Assembly (NCBI GenBank): GCA_964458655.1
Contig: CAYWJT010000025.1
Location: 1-35,945, forward strand
Length of the DNA stretch: 35,945 nucleotides
Source: CAYWJT01 sp964458655
GTDB taxonomy: Bacteria; Acidobacteriota; Aminicenantia; Aminicenantales; Saccharicenantaceae
Reading direction: 5' to 3'
The notes beneath the pieces were generated by a model. That model saw only the letters and a program-made list of their open reading frames with translations. It did no database searches and was not told the origin of the DNA. The position numbers and the translations under genes are program-made. Positions 23,601-31,484 of this stretch are shown piece after piece. Positions within the stretch are counted from its first letter, which is position 1. Every line of letters begins with the position of its first letter.

Positions 23601-23804
23601 ATCCTCGACCTGAGGCTGGAGAAGGCCGTCCGGATGTCAAATTACGGCTCCATCCGCGTCGCGCTTGACGTCCTCAACGTCTTTAACGAATCGGCCGTGA
23701 CCAACGCCGGTTACGGCGGCGCGATCGAACCCGAGATAGGCCGCGTCTCCGGTCTGACGTTCCCGTCGAGAAAGTTCAGGCTCAGCATAGGCTTCGAGTT
23801 CTAA
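20673..23804 (+). CDS. TonB-dependent outer-membrane receptor with N-terminal carboxypeptidase-regulatory domain
   Basis: A 1043-residue outer-membrane transporter. After a signal peptide (to about 'PPITAQ') comes a carboxypeptidase-regulatory-like domain ('YGKLTGTIMDETGEALPGV', residues about 33-110), a plug domain ('SITVTATGPVVDAKNS', 'NVFLINGVNTTNPRAAAYG', 'VRVIALGSKAEYGSFSGV') and a C-terminal 22-strand barrel ending in Phe ('FRLSIGFEF'). Two EF-hand-like loops lie in predicted surface loops: residues 671-682 (D, D, D, I, E ligand pattern) and 794-805 (D, T, D, G, I, D). The ATG at 20673 is chosen for its AAGGAGG and the signal peptide directly after it; a frame from 20625 would add 16 residues. 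No SusD partner is present, as usual for this receptor type in Acidobacteriota. The ligand is unknown, probably a glycan fragment or peptide. Confidence 0.92.
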   Translation: MQRFLKNLKAIMAVLVVLGFFSLPPITAQTIEYGKLTGTIMDETGEALPGVSVEISSAALVAGKRSTVTSGRGTYVFLNLPPGKYSISASLQGFKTVVQENIVITAGSSIVVDLKMEPGRLEESITVTATGPVVDAKNSTISANIQNELLAKLPTSRDAFYDLALTTPGMVAQGKDGDWLPSPNAYGGTSNENVFLINGVNTTNPRAAAYGSLVKVNYNTVEEVRVIALGSKAEYGSFSGVAIDVLTKSGSNKLHGNLSYYGMLGDAANNQPGPGAELGKIGPEDLYIGSGDQLVKKSVNEWELNFTLGGPIIKDKVWFYGGFDYSRGDTQQPFWEPLNTYRGLFGDIKLTAEPWTNHRAWIAFHIERNKGDGWTWNPHWDPTMTYGVKANASSISSQWQWMASGKTILTAKYLGFWTDDQPFVPSERVGNPGFINWWKWKAYGVNGDFPYVEAQKSSRNTIQGDISHYAENFLGDHDIKFGVQYTIGRGNWMGGYFQNYANFAYPAPWVNYIPWLQSWYGHTGLVMYNTQTWLNPFLTVRTSDSLGLFLDDQWTIGKRLTLNLGLRYDNMKAKYGEGKVYEYASTPEEINSPPPVVRTRQGTDNIFNFKTWSPRIGVTYALTRDMKTVFRANYGRYYLPLSVEYLRRFGPDMPQATIYNLYYNIPFDLVDLDGDLWISGDEVEQAARYLNDTYYDDSWRPSWVPLEQTREYSWQLNVQDGLKDQYTDQVTLNLERELFPNLSLSATYIFKRTGNIFVNWPLNRQTQEPFTYQRLPYTTSYGEQVQLYDIVLEDWTGDGKIDVADLVWLNNNIDREVRNMPEMDGFKPRRTYQGLQFMLNKRFSNRWQMMSSVLFSWSNGMAARTIRQDFNFEGPMVMDTLWLAGLNATINTMEGPLPHTQKFEFKLSGSYLVPFVEMDLGWRLRYNSGRPLWPLEVIPVWPSWNPSRPPGSVVNTGDNYIVSIDPKNPWYLPSETILDLRLEKAVRMSNYGSIRVALDVLNVFNESAVTNAGYGGAIEPEIGRVSGLTFPSRKFRLSIGFEF

Positions 23805-23819
23805 CCGCATGCAGCGTAG

Positions 23820-23858
23820 GATGCCCGGGAAGCTCGGCCTTCCCGGGCATCGCTTTTT
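23820..23858 (+). terminator. Strong rho-independent terminator after the TonB-dependent receptor
   Basis: A perfect 13-bp inverted repeat (arms 23820-23832 and 23839-23851, GATGCCCGGGAAG and its complement) with a six-base loop is followed by TTTTT at 23854-23858. It lies 16 bases after the receptor stop and separates it from the GWxTD gene. Confidence 0.9.
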
Positions 23859-23891
23859 ATTCGCTCATCACAGCGGGAGGGAGGTGCATCC

Positions 23892-25973
23892 ATGAACCGC
23901 TCCGTGCGGCGCGGGACGCTCGCCGCAGTCCTGCTGGCGCTCATCATGTCACAGGCCTTCTCCTTCCCGGCGCAAGCTTCCTCTGCCCCGGGCGCTCCCG
24001 CGGGCGCCGAATACAAGAAGTGGCTCGAGGAGGAGGTCGCCTATATCATCACGCAAAGGGAGAGGGAGGTTTTTCTGGGGCTCAAGACGGACCGGGAACG
24101 GGAGATCTTCATCGAGGCTTTCTGGAAGCAGCGCGACCCGGACCCGAAAACCCCTCGGAACGAGTTCCGCGAGGAGCACTACCGGCGCCTGGCCTACTCG
24201 GACGAAATGTTCGGACGCGACACCCCGCGCCCCGGCCGCAAGACGGATCGCGGCCGCGTTTACATAATCCTGGGGCCGCCGGCGACCATCGAGTATTTCG
24301 AGGATATCATGGGCGTCTATCCGGCCCAGATCTGGCATTACTTCGGCGACCCCAAAGACGGGCTCCCGGTCGAATTCAAGGTCATCTTCTTCCGCAAAGA
24401 AGGCTCCGGCGAATATATCCTCTATTCACCGGCGGACCATGGCCCTCAGGCCCTGGTGCAGGAATACATGGCCAATGCCAGGGACGCTCGAGAGGCCTAT
24501 TCCAAGCTGGCCGAGCTCGCGCCCAACCTGGCCCGAGAGAGTTTGACGCTTATCCCGGGCGAAAGGATTTCGCCCGGCTTTCCGTCGCTGGCCTCGAACA
24601 GGCTGATAGCCACGGTGTTCGGTCTTCCCCAAAAGCGCGTTGTGGACGACTACGCCGAAGCCATCCGCCGCTTTAAGGATTTCGTCGAGGTCGATTACAC
24701 GGCCAACTACTTCCAGAGCGACGCCTCGCTGGCCGTCTTCAGAGACCCGGACGGCTTTTCCTTCGTCCATTATTCCGTGGAGCCGAAGAAGCTGACCTTT
24801 GAGGAGAGCGGCTCGGGCTTCACGGCCCGCTTCGAGCTCAACGGCCGGGTGACCGACGCGGGCGGCCGGACCATCTTCCAGTTCGACCGTGAGATGCCGG
24901 TCTCAGTGAGCCGGGAGGAGCTGGCCGACATCTCCTCCAAGACCGTCGCCCTGCAGGACCTGTTCCCGCTCATCCCGGGCGATTACACATTCGACCTGCT
25001 CGTCAAGGACACGGTCGCGAGAGCGTTCACGAGCTTCAGTTCCACGGTGCGCGTCCCGGCCGCCGTCGACAAGGGGCCGGTGCTGACGCCCTTGCTGCTG
25101 GCCTACGGCCGCGAGCCTAAAGCGGAAGGGGAAGGGAAAGCTCCGTTCCTGCTCGGCGGCGGCCAGCTGCTCAACCAGTCGCGCAAGACGTTCACCGCGG
25201 GAGACAGTCTGGTCGTTTTCTTCCAGGTCTTGGGGATTGAAGAGAAGGCCCGGACCGGCGCCAAGGTCAGACTGGCCGTCCTGGGCGAGGGCGGTCCAGC
25301 GCTGGGAAAACGGGTCGACCTCGAGGGCAGGAAGGGCGCGGTCATCGAGGTGACCGAAGTCCTGCCCCTGAACACGCTGACGCCCGGATACTACGAGGTC
25401 GCGGCCGAACTGATTGACGCCGCGGACCGCGTCATCGACTCGCGCAAGGAGATATTCGAGCTCAGCCCGGTCGCGTCCGTCCCTCGTCCGGTGATCGTCT
25501 CGCGGGTGTGGAGCGGACCCGTCCGCGAGGAGACCCTCTATCTTTACGGGCTCGAGTTCCTGGCCGCCGGCTACCAAGACAGAGCGGCCGACAACCTCTC
25601 CCAGGCCTTCCGGGCCGCGCCGTCGAGGCTGGATTTCGCCGTGGGTTACGCCAGGGCCATGTTCGCCAAAGGGGATTTCCGGGCCGTGACCGAGGCGCTC
25701 GCGGCCTGGGCGCGCGACCCGGAGGCTCCCGCCGACATCCTGTCGCTGCTCGGCCGGGCCAACCACGCGCTGGATAAGTTCGCCGAGGCTGCCGGCTGCT
25801 ATGAGGCCTATCTGGCCAGGTTCGGGGCCAACGTCGAGGTCCTCAACTTACTCGGCACCTGCTACCTCCGGACCGGTCGCAAAGAAGAAGCGCTCAGGGC
25901 CTGGCGGAAATCGCTGGAACTGAACCCCGACCAACCAAAGATCAAAGCCTTGGTCGATTCGCTCGTCCGTTGA
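23892..25973 (+). CDS. Exported GWxTD-domain protein with C-terminal TPR repeats
   Basis: A 693-residue protein with a signal peptide ('LLALIMSQAFSFPAQASS'). Residues of about 38-230 match the GWxTD domain: 'WLEEEVAYIITQREREVFLGL', 'DREREIFIEAFWKQRDPDP', 'NEFREEHYRRLAYSDEMF' and 'GRVYIILGPPATIEYFED'. The central part (about 240-540) is beta-rich with Ig-like segments, and about 545-690 has TPR-like helices ('ETLYLYGLEFLAAGYQDRAADNL', 'VEVLNLLGTCYLRTGRKEEALRAW'). GWxTD proteins occur in Acidobacteriota, Aminicenantes and relatives; their function is not established. GGGAGGGAGGTG precedes the ATG. The gene follows a strong terminator, so it is separately transcribed. Confidence 0.88.
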   Translation: MNRSVRRGTLAAVLLALIMSQAFSFPAQASSAPGAPAGAEYKKWLEEEVAYIITQREREVFLGLKTDREREIFIEAFWKQRDPDPKTPRNEFREEHYRRLAYSDEMFGRDTPRPGRKTDRGRVYIILGPPATIEYFEDIMGVYPAQIWHYFGDPKDGLPVEFKVIFFRKEGSGEYILYSPADHGPQALVQEYMANARDAREAYSKLAELAPNLARESLTLIPGERISPGFPSLASNRLIATVFGLPQKRVVDDYAEAIRRFKDFVEVDYTANYFQSDASLAVFRDPDGFSFVHYSVEPKKLTFEESGSGFTARFELNGRVTDAGGRTIFQFDREMPVSVSREELADISSKTVALQDLFPLIPGDYTFDLLVKDTVARAFTSFSSTVRVPAAVDKGPVLTPLLLAYGREPKAEGEGKAPFLLGGGQLLNQSRKTFTAGDSLVVFFQVLGIEEKARTGAKVRLAVLGEGGPALGKRVDLEGRKGAVIEVTEVLPLNTLTPGYYEVAAELIDAADRVIDSRKEIFELSPVASVPRPVIVSRVWSGPVREETLYLYGLEFLAAGYQDRAADNLSQAFRAAPSRLDFAVGYARAMFAKGDFRAVTEALAAWARDPEAPADILSLLGRANHALDKFAEAAGCYEAYLARFGANVEVLNLLGTCYLRTGRKEEALRAWRKSLELNPDQPKIKALVDSLVR

Positions 25974-26124
25974 CCCGGCGGCCCGTTTCAGAGACCGGTT
26001 GTCCTTTTCCGCGCAGGGGACCGGCAGCAAGACGCCGGCCCTCCGCGAACCGCAACAGGGGGGGCCTGACCAGCGCGTCTGCGCGTCCGCCCGTCTCCGG
26101 TTGAACCGGCTTCAGGCCGAGCGG

Positions 26125-26928
26125 CTATTTAGCCGCCCGCAGGAGTTTGTCGATCCTGACGAAGCCGTAACCCCTCGCCCGGAGCTCGTCAATGAGCGGG
26201 CCGAGCATCAGGTAGAACTTGTCCGTCCGCTCTTCAGCCGTGCCTATATGCAAAAGCAGAATGAAGCCGTTGAGCCCGTCCGGATCGTGTTTCTCGTAAG
26301 CCAGTATGCGTTCGTATATCTCCCGGGACGACAGGTAGCCGGCCATGTCCGGCGTGGCATAGTCGGCGTTGGAGGAGGCGCCGGGCGTGAAGTTCACGAC
26401 GACGACGCCGAGCTCGCCCGCCCAGCGGACGATATCCCGGTTGAACCACTCGTAGGGCGGCATGAAGAAGCGGGCGCTTTCCCGCCTGACCCCGAAGCGT
26501 TCGAGCTCTTCGTAATTGGCCAGCAGGTCGGCGGCGAAGCGTTCCCGGCTGACCAGCGTCTTCGACCGGTCGTCCCAGTCGCAATAGAGGAGATGGCCGT
26601 CGGAATGAGGCCCGACATAGTGGCCGTCCCGGACGAGGCCGCGCACCAGGTCCTGGAACTCCTTGCGGCGCAGGAAGCCGCCGGTGAAGAAGAAATTCGC
26701 CCGGACCTTTCTGGCGGCCAACACGAAGCGGACGTGGCTGCCGCCCTCGCCGTAATCGCCGCCCGTGAAAACCAGGGCTAGCTTCTTTTCGGCGGTGCGG
26801 CCGCGTATCACGCCGCCCTCGTCGCAGGTGAAGAGCCGGCAAAATTCGGGCGGCTCGACCTGAGAAACGCAGGACAGGCAGACGGCCGACAGGCAGACGG
26901 CCGCCGCCGACCGGAACAGCCTCATCAC
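26125..26928 (-). CDS. Divergent polysaccharide deacetylase (NodB-type) family protein
   Basis: A 267-residue exported protein with a hydrophobic leader ending near Cys20 (VCLSC), possibly a lipoprotein. The NodB-type core is recognisable but altered: the usual TFDDG reads FTGGD with Asp58, the metal-binding H-x3-H is kept as H108-S-D-G-H112, the R-x-P-Y motif reads FMPPYEW, and the final motif is 'LLLHIGT'. It resembles a secreted deacetylase branch known from glycan-foraging Bacteroidetes, with 'NFTPGASSNADYATP' as another shared block. The expected activity is removal of N- or O-acetyl groups from polysaccharide. The gene starts 24 bases after the GH2 gene's stop and has GGAGGAGCC ahead of its ATG, so the two are probably co-transcribed. 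Confidence 0.82.
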   Translation of the reverse strand: MMRLFRSAAAVCLSAVCLSCVSQVEPPEFCRLFTCDEGGVIRGRTAEKKLALVFTGGDYGEGGSHVRFVLAARKVRANFFFTGGFLRRKEFQDLVRGLVRDGHYVGPHSDGHLLYCDWDDRSKTLVSRERFAADLLANYEELERFGVRRESARFFMPPYEWFNRDIVRWAGELGVVVVNFTPGASSNADYATPDMAGYLSSREIYERILAYEKHDPDGLNGFILLLHIGTAEERTDKFYLMLGPLIDELRARGYGFVRIDKLLRAAK

Positions 26929-26952
26929 GGCTCCTCCGAGCGGTTCCAGGCC

Positions 26953-29640
26953 CTACCTGACCTTGAACTTCTGGACGTTCCAGCCTTCCATGGACAGGGC
27001 CGGCCGGTCGCCCTTGAGGTCCTCGGTCAGGAACGAACCGGAGAGCCTGCGCTTCTCGCCGGGCAGAAGATGGATGTAATTGTCGTCCATGAAGACGGGC
27101 AGGACGCTGCCTCCGGCCAGGTCCCGGACCGGCATGAGCTCGAGCTGGAAAGCCAGAGCCGGCCCCCTGTTCTCGAGCTCCACGCTGAAGCGGGTGAGGG
27201 GCCCGCTCTCCGAAAACTTGACTTTGGCCCGGACCTGGGCCGGCTTGAGCCCGGCGAGCGCGGTGAAGTCGGCGAAACCCTTGAGCGGCGTCACATACCA
27301 GGTGGTCTTCTCCTCGTCCAGGACGTCCGGCGCGGCCGACAGCGTGTAGAAGTTGATGTCGACGGCGTTCTTCTTCTCGTCGAGCAGGCGCAGGTCGAGG
27401 AAATGCACGCTCGTTACGTCTGGCGGGACCTTCAGGACATCTATGACCTTCCTCTGGTCGGGGGCGAGCGAGACGTCGATCGATTTCCGGGCGAGCTCTT
27501 TGAGCTCGAGGTCGAGAAGCTTAACTTCCGCCTTGAGCCCGGCGGCGGGCTTGAGCGTGTTGTTGACGGCCAGGATCTCTCCGCTGCCGTAATTGTATAT
27601 GAGATGGACGGGGGTGTTGGCCTTGCGCGCCCCGTAAAAGGCGCCGTTGGGCATGAGGAAGTGGTCGTAGAGCTGCCACCAGAGCTTGGGCCAGGCCGAG
27701 TTGTACATCCACTGGATGACGCCTGTCGCCCGGCCCTTGTTGGCGATGAAGGCCTCGAACATGGCCCGCATGCCCTCATAGTTCAGGAACTGGGCTTTCC
27801 GGGCGTAATCTTCCAGGTCCCGGGCCGGGCCGAGGCGCCTGTCCATGGCCTGGTTGTAGCGGTCCAGGTCCTTGAACATCCCCCGGCAGCAGTGGAAGTA
27901 CCACAGGTCGTTCACCGGCCAGAGCTTCTCCTTCGGGAACATGCGCTTGAGGCTTTCGACCGGCGGCACCTGGGGACCGGGCCCGGTCTCGGTGTTGAAG
28001 CCGTAGGCGCCGCCGTTCCTGGTGTCCACGTACCAGTAGACCGGCGGCACGTAGTCGTAGGGGCCGAGCATCTTGACGGCCGATGGCCCGCTGACCTCGC
28101 TCGTCCAGCCCTTGGTCGAGACCAGGAAAGGCCGAGTCGGGTCCTGCTCCTTGAGGATGCGCAGGTATTCCCGCTCGAGCTCCGGCTTGGGCAGCTTGTC
28201 GCTGGCCATGGCCCAGACGAAGATGGAGGGATGATTGCGCAGCCACTTGACCTGGTCTTCCCAGGAACGCGAGATGAGGGCGATGTCCTGCGGCGAGATG
28301 ATGCCGCCGTAGGCCTCGTCGACGGGCTTGCCGAGGTAGTGCTCCCATTCCCAGTGGCAGCTCCAGCCGGCCAGGAGCAGGATGCCGTTCGCGTCGCAGA
28401 GGTTGTAGAGCTCCTCGCTCGTGCCCCAGAAGCCTTCGAGGCGCAGTGCGTTGAGGTTCATGTGCCTGGCGTAACGGACCTCGGCGGCCAGCTTCTTCCT
28501 GTCGGCATGGAGCAGGAGGTCGTCGGTCCAGCCGCCGCCGCGGACGAGGATCTTGCGGCCGTTGAGCGTGAAGCCGCGGTGGCCTTCTTCGTTGATGTAG
28601 TCGCCCACTTCACGGACGCCGAAGGGGACGACCACGGCGTCCGAGAGCTTCCCGCCGGCTTTGGCCGTCAGGAACAACCGGTAGAGCTCGGGCTGGCCCA
28701 GGTCGTGCGTCCACCAGACCCTGGGGTTGCCTATGACGAGCTCAGGCGTGTCTTCGGGCGTGAAGGTCACAAGCTCCTTTTCCCCGGGCATGACCTCCAG
28801 CTTCTTCTGGAAACGGGCGGACTCGAGGCGGCCCTCAAGCTCGACGTTCTGCTTCTCCCGGCCGAAGTTCTGCAGTTCGACCGAGACCGTCAGCCGGGCC
28901 TCGTCGAGGCCGTCGAGCTTGAGCTTGGTCCGGACGAAGGGGAAGGAGAGCGCGACGTCGCCGCTCGCCTTCAGCCGGACCTCGCGCCACAACCCCATGT
29001 TGGCGTCGGGAGGGGCCGGGTTCCAGTCGACGAAGCCGATGGTCGGCTCGCCCTTTTTCGGCGGGATGACCTCGACCGCCAGGACGTTCTTCTCGCCGGT
29101 CTTGACGAGCGGCGTTATGTCGAAGGCGAACCTGCGGAAGGCGCCGAAGGCCGTCTCGGCGTCGGCGACGAGCCGGCCGTTGAGCCAGATGTTGGCCCGG
29201 TAGTTGATGCCGTCGAACTCCAGCCGGTAGCGGCCTAGGCCGGGCGCCGCGGGCACGATGAACTCCCGGCGGTACCACCAGGAGGAACGGAACTGCTCTT
29301 CCGGCACCGACTTGAGGTTGTCGGCAAAGTAGATATCGGGGTAGACGTTGTTCTGGACGAGCGTGTCGAGCACGGTCGAAGGCACCAGTGCCGGGTACCA
29401 GCCCTCGATCTTCAGGCCGGGGCTCGAGACCTGTTCGCCGCCGGCCCGGACCTTGGCCGAAGCCTGCACGTACCAGAGGTCGTTGAGAACGACGGTGAAC
29501 TCCGGCGGGCCGGCCGGCCTGGGTTTCATTTCAGGCTTGCGGGCCGGCTCCTTTTGCTTTTCCTGTTCCTGGCCGGATGACCCGGCGATGAGCGCCAGCG
29601 CGGCCAGCCCGGCGAGAAAGATTTTCGTTATGGATTTCAT
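26953..29640 (-). CDS. GH2 exo-beta-D-glucosaminidase-like enzyme, secreted
   Basis: An 895-residue protein with a signal peptide ('IFLAGLAALALIAGSSGQ'), then sugar-binding ('RYRLEFDGINYRANIWLNGRLV'), immunoglobulin-like and TIM-barrel GH2 domains ('GEKNVLAVEVIPPKKGEP', 'LNALRLEGFWGTSEELYNLCD'). The acid/base appears as Asp481 in WAMASDKLPKP and the nucleophile as Glu551 in GFNTETGPGPQVP. An Asp acid/base following Ser and a spacing of about 70 residues match CsxA-type exo-beta-D-glucosaminidase (D469/E541) rather than the Asn-Glu pair of beta-galactosidase or beta-mannosidase. The likely reaction is release of glucosamine from chitosan oligomers. GGAGGAGCG precedes the ATG; the deacetylase gene follows. 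A mannosidase-like activity cannot be excluded. Confidence 0.87.
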   Translation of the reverse strand: MKSITKIFLAGLAALALIAGSSGQEQEKQKEPARKPEMKPRPAGPPEFTVVLNDLWYVQASAKVRAGGEQVSSPGLKIEGWYPALVPSTVLDTLVQNNVYPDIYFADNLKSVPEEQFRSSWWYRREFIVPAAPGLGRYRLEFDGINYRANIWLNGRLVADAETAFGAFRRFAFDITPLVKTGEKNVLAVEVIPPKKGEPTIGFVDWNPAPPDANMGLWREVRLKASGDVALSFPFVRTKLKLDGLDEARLTVSVELQNFGREKQNVELEGRLESARFQKKLEVMPGEKELVTFTPEDTPELVIGNPRVWWTHDLGQPELYRLFLTAKAGGKLSDAVVVPFGVREVGDYINEEGHRGFTLNGRKILVRGGGWTDDLLLHADRKKLAAEVRYARHMNLNALRLEGFWGTSEELYNLCDANGILLLAGWSCHWEWEHYLGKPVDEAYGGIISPQDIALISRSWEDQVKWLRNHPSIFVWAMASDKLPKPELEREYLRILKEQDPTRPFLVSTKGWTSEVSGPSAVKMLGPYDYVPPVYWYVDTRNGGAYGFNTETGPGPQVPPVESLKRMFPKEKLWPVNDLWYFHCCRGMFKDLDRYNQAMDRRLGPARDLEDYARKAQFLNYEGMRAMFEAFIANKGRATGVIQWMYNSAWPKLWWQLYDHFLMPNGAFYGARKANTPVHLIYNYGSGEILAVNNTLKPAAGLKAEVKLLDLELKELARKSIDVSLAPDQRKVIDVLKVPPDVTSVHFLDLRLLDEKKNAVDINFYTLSAAPDVLDEEKTTWYVTPLKGFADFTALAGLKPAQVRAKVKFSESGPLTRFSVELENRGPALAFQLELMPVRDLAGGSVLPVFMDDNYIHLLPGEKRRLSGSFLTEDLKGDRPALSMEGWNVQKFKVR

Positions 29641-29755
29641 CGCGCTCCTCCAGTCCTGTCGGCTCCATTATAGGGGAAATCCCGGTCCGCCCGAAATCAG
29701 CTGCCGGGGCGTCGGGAGCCTTTCCATACGGATAACTCCTGGCCAGCCCGGGTCG

Positions 29756-31060
29756 TTACTTCCTGTGCTTCAGCAGATAGCCGGCGATGATCCTGGCCAT
29801 CAGGTCGACGCCCAGGGGGATGCTGTTCTCGTCGGCGATGAAAGTGGGGGAGTGGACCGAAGTGCTCTCGACCCCGGCCGGGACGACGCCCAGGCCGAGC
29901 ATGACGCTCGGCGCGACTTGGGAGAAGTAGGCGAAGTCTTCGCCGCCCATGTCCGGCTTTTCCTCGACCAGGGCGGCTTTGCCGCCGAGCGCCCTTTCTG
30001 CGACCGGCAGGATCTCAGCCAGAAGTCCGGGGTCGTTGTACATCGAGGGCAGGCCGAACTCGTAGTCAAGCTTGTAGGTCGCGCCGGCCGCCTCGCAGAT
30101 GTTGGCGACCAGGCGCTTAATCTTTTCGCTGACCCTCTTCCGGTTCTCTTCGCCGTAGGTCCTGACCGTGGCCTTGAGCTCGGCCGACCTGGGGATGATG
30201 TTGTCGGCCGTGCCGGCGTGGAAGGCCCCGACCGTGACCACCGTGTGGTCGTGCACGTCTATCTCCCGGGCGACCATGACCTGGAGGGCGGTCACGACCT
30301 GGGCCCCGACCACGATCGGGTCGACGCAGTTGGAAGGGTTGGCGCCGTGGCAGCCCTGGGATTGGACCTCCAGGACGAAGCCGTCGACGTTGGCCGAGGC
30401 GTAGCCCGCGGTGTAGCCTATGAAACCGGCCTTGAGCGTGTCGTCCACGTGGTAGGCGAAGACGGCCTCGGGCTTGTCGTCGCTGAAGACGCCGTCCTCC
30501 AGCATGCGGGCTGCTCCCCGGCAGCACTCTTCGCCGGGCTGGGCGATGAAAAGCACCGTGCCCGGTAGTTCGGCACGCACCGAGCTGAGCGCGGCGGCCG
30601 TCCCGAGCAGGACGGTCGTGTGGATGTCGTGTCCGCAGGCGTGCATCAGGCCCGTTTCCCTGCCTTCGTAGAGCGCCCGCGCCCTGGAGGCGAACGGCAG
30701 GTCGGTCTCCTCGGTGAGCGGCAGGGCGTCCATGTCCGCCCGCATGGCGACGACCGGGCCGGGTCGGCCGCCCTTGAGTATGCCGAGCACTCCCGTGACC
30801 GAATAGCCGGTCCGGACTTCCAGGCCGAGCTTGCGGAAATAGTCGGCCACTATGGCCGAGGTCCTGGTCTCTTGGAGCCCCAGCTCCGGGTTGGCGTGGA
30901 TGTCCCTTCTGATGGAGATGAGCTCCGGCGCCGCCCTATCGACAGCCTGCCGGATCTTCTTTTCAAGGCCGACGGCCGTCTGCGCCTCGAGCACAAGCGG
31001 CGCCGAGACGGCCAGAGTCAGGGTCAGGGTCAAAACGACGGCGGAAACGCGCTTTTTCAT
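29756..31060 (-). CDS. Exported M20D-family amidohydrolase
   Basis: A 434-residue protein with a clear signal peptide (MKKRVSAVVLTLTLTLAVSA...LEAQ). Metal-binding motifs of M20D carboxypeptidase/aminoacylase enzymes are present: 'HACGHDIH' with the bridging Cys, the catalytic Glu pair in PGEECCRGA, 'FAYHVDD', and 'GGEDFAYFSQ' near the C-terminus. The central dimerisation domain contains 'SQGCHGANPSNCVDPI'. Such enzymes remove N-acyl groups or cleave hippurate- and N-acyl-amino-acid-type amides. Here it is upstream of the GH2 and deacetylase genes on the same strand (115-base gap), so an amide substrate linked to amino sugars is possible, but this is inference. GGAAAGGAGAAG precedes the ATG at 31060; the open frame to 31216 lacks supporting sequence and a ribosome-binding site. 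Confidence 0.9.
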   Translation of the reverse strand: MKKRVSAVVLTLTLTLAVSAPLVLEAQTAVGLEKKIRQAVDRAAPELISIRRDIHANPELGLQETRTSAIVADYFRKLGLEVRTGYSVTGVLGILKGGRPGPVVAMRADMDALPLTEETDLPFASRARALYEGRETGLMHACGHDIHTTVLLGTAAALSSVRAELPGTVLFIAQPGEECCRGAARMLEDGVFSDDKPEAVFAYHVDDTLKAGFIGYTAGYASANVDGFVLEVQSQGCHGANPSNCVDPIVVGAQVVTALQVMVAREIDVHDHTVVTVGAFHAGTADNIIPRSAELKATVRTYGEENRKRVSEKIKRLVANICEAAGATYKLDYEFGLPSMYNDPGLLAEILPVAERALGGKAALVEEKPDMGGEDFAYFSQVAPSVMLGLGVVPAGVESTSVHSPTFIADENSIPLGVDLMARIIAGYLLKHRK

Positions 31061-31484
31061 GGGCTTCTCCTTTCCGGGTGTTCCCGGGCGGTGACGGCCG
31101 CCTTCGGCCGAAATGCTACCTGAAATCCGCCGGGTCCGCAACGGCCCGGAGGCCCCGCAAGGCAGCGGCCGCCCCGCGGCCGCTTTGGAGGAGGTGAAAA
31201 AGGAGGAATGAGTCAAGGAGGGCCTGGAGAGGAATCCCCGTGATCCTGCCCCATTTTATCAGTTAGCCTTGGATGAGGCCCTCCTTGGCTGCTTCATTAT
31301 GAGCGGGCCCTCTTTTCGCTGACAATCGCCCGCCCGGCGTAAATCGAAGGTGAGATTGCGGCCTTTTTCCTCACCCGCAGGGGTGACGCGGGGGGAGGGG
31401 GACGGGAGAGGGCGATATTGAATCCGGCCGTTGAAACGGATATCATTCCCCCTGAACATCGGCAAGGCTCGGAAGGAGGCCCGC
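31061..31484. other. Intergenic region between the M20D and GMP synthetase genes
   Basis: This 424-base stretch separates divergent genes and has no convincing coding frame. It contains a 12-bp inverted repeat spaced by 50 bases (described separately), a small hairpin TCACCC-GCAG-GGGTGA at 31371-31386, and a purine-rich run (31387-31412, mainly G/A) like a degenerate intergenic repeat. Promoters for both flanking genes are expected here, but I cannot pick convincing hexamers. A ribosome-binding site GGAAGGAGG precedes the plus-strand gene. Confidence 0.6.
31214..31287. repeat. 12-bp perfect inverted repeat, arms 50 bases apart
   Basis: CAAGGAGGGCCT at 31214-31225 is repeated in inverted orientation as AGGCCCTCCTTG at 31276-31287. 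Both arms lie in the intergenic region between divergent genes. Possible readings are a two-site operator, the end of a small non-autonomous element, or a long hairpin in a leader RNA. Confidence 0.5.

Noticed and set aside
27070..29238. 722-codon open frame on the plus strand
   Set aside because: It is antisense to the GH2 gene, which has full domain and active-site support. The frame is low-complexity Val/Asp/Glu/Leu/Gly sequence typical of a high-GC shadow.
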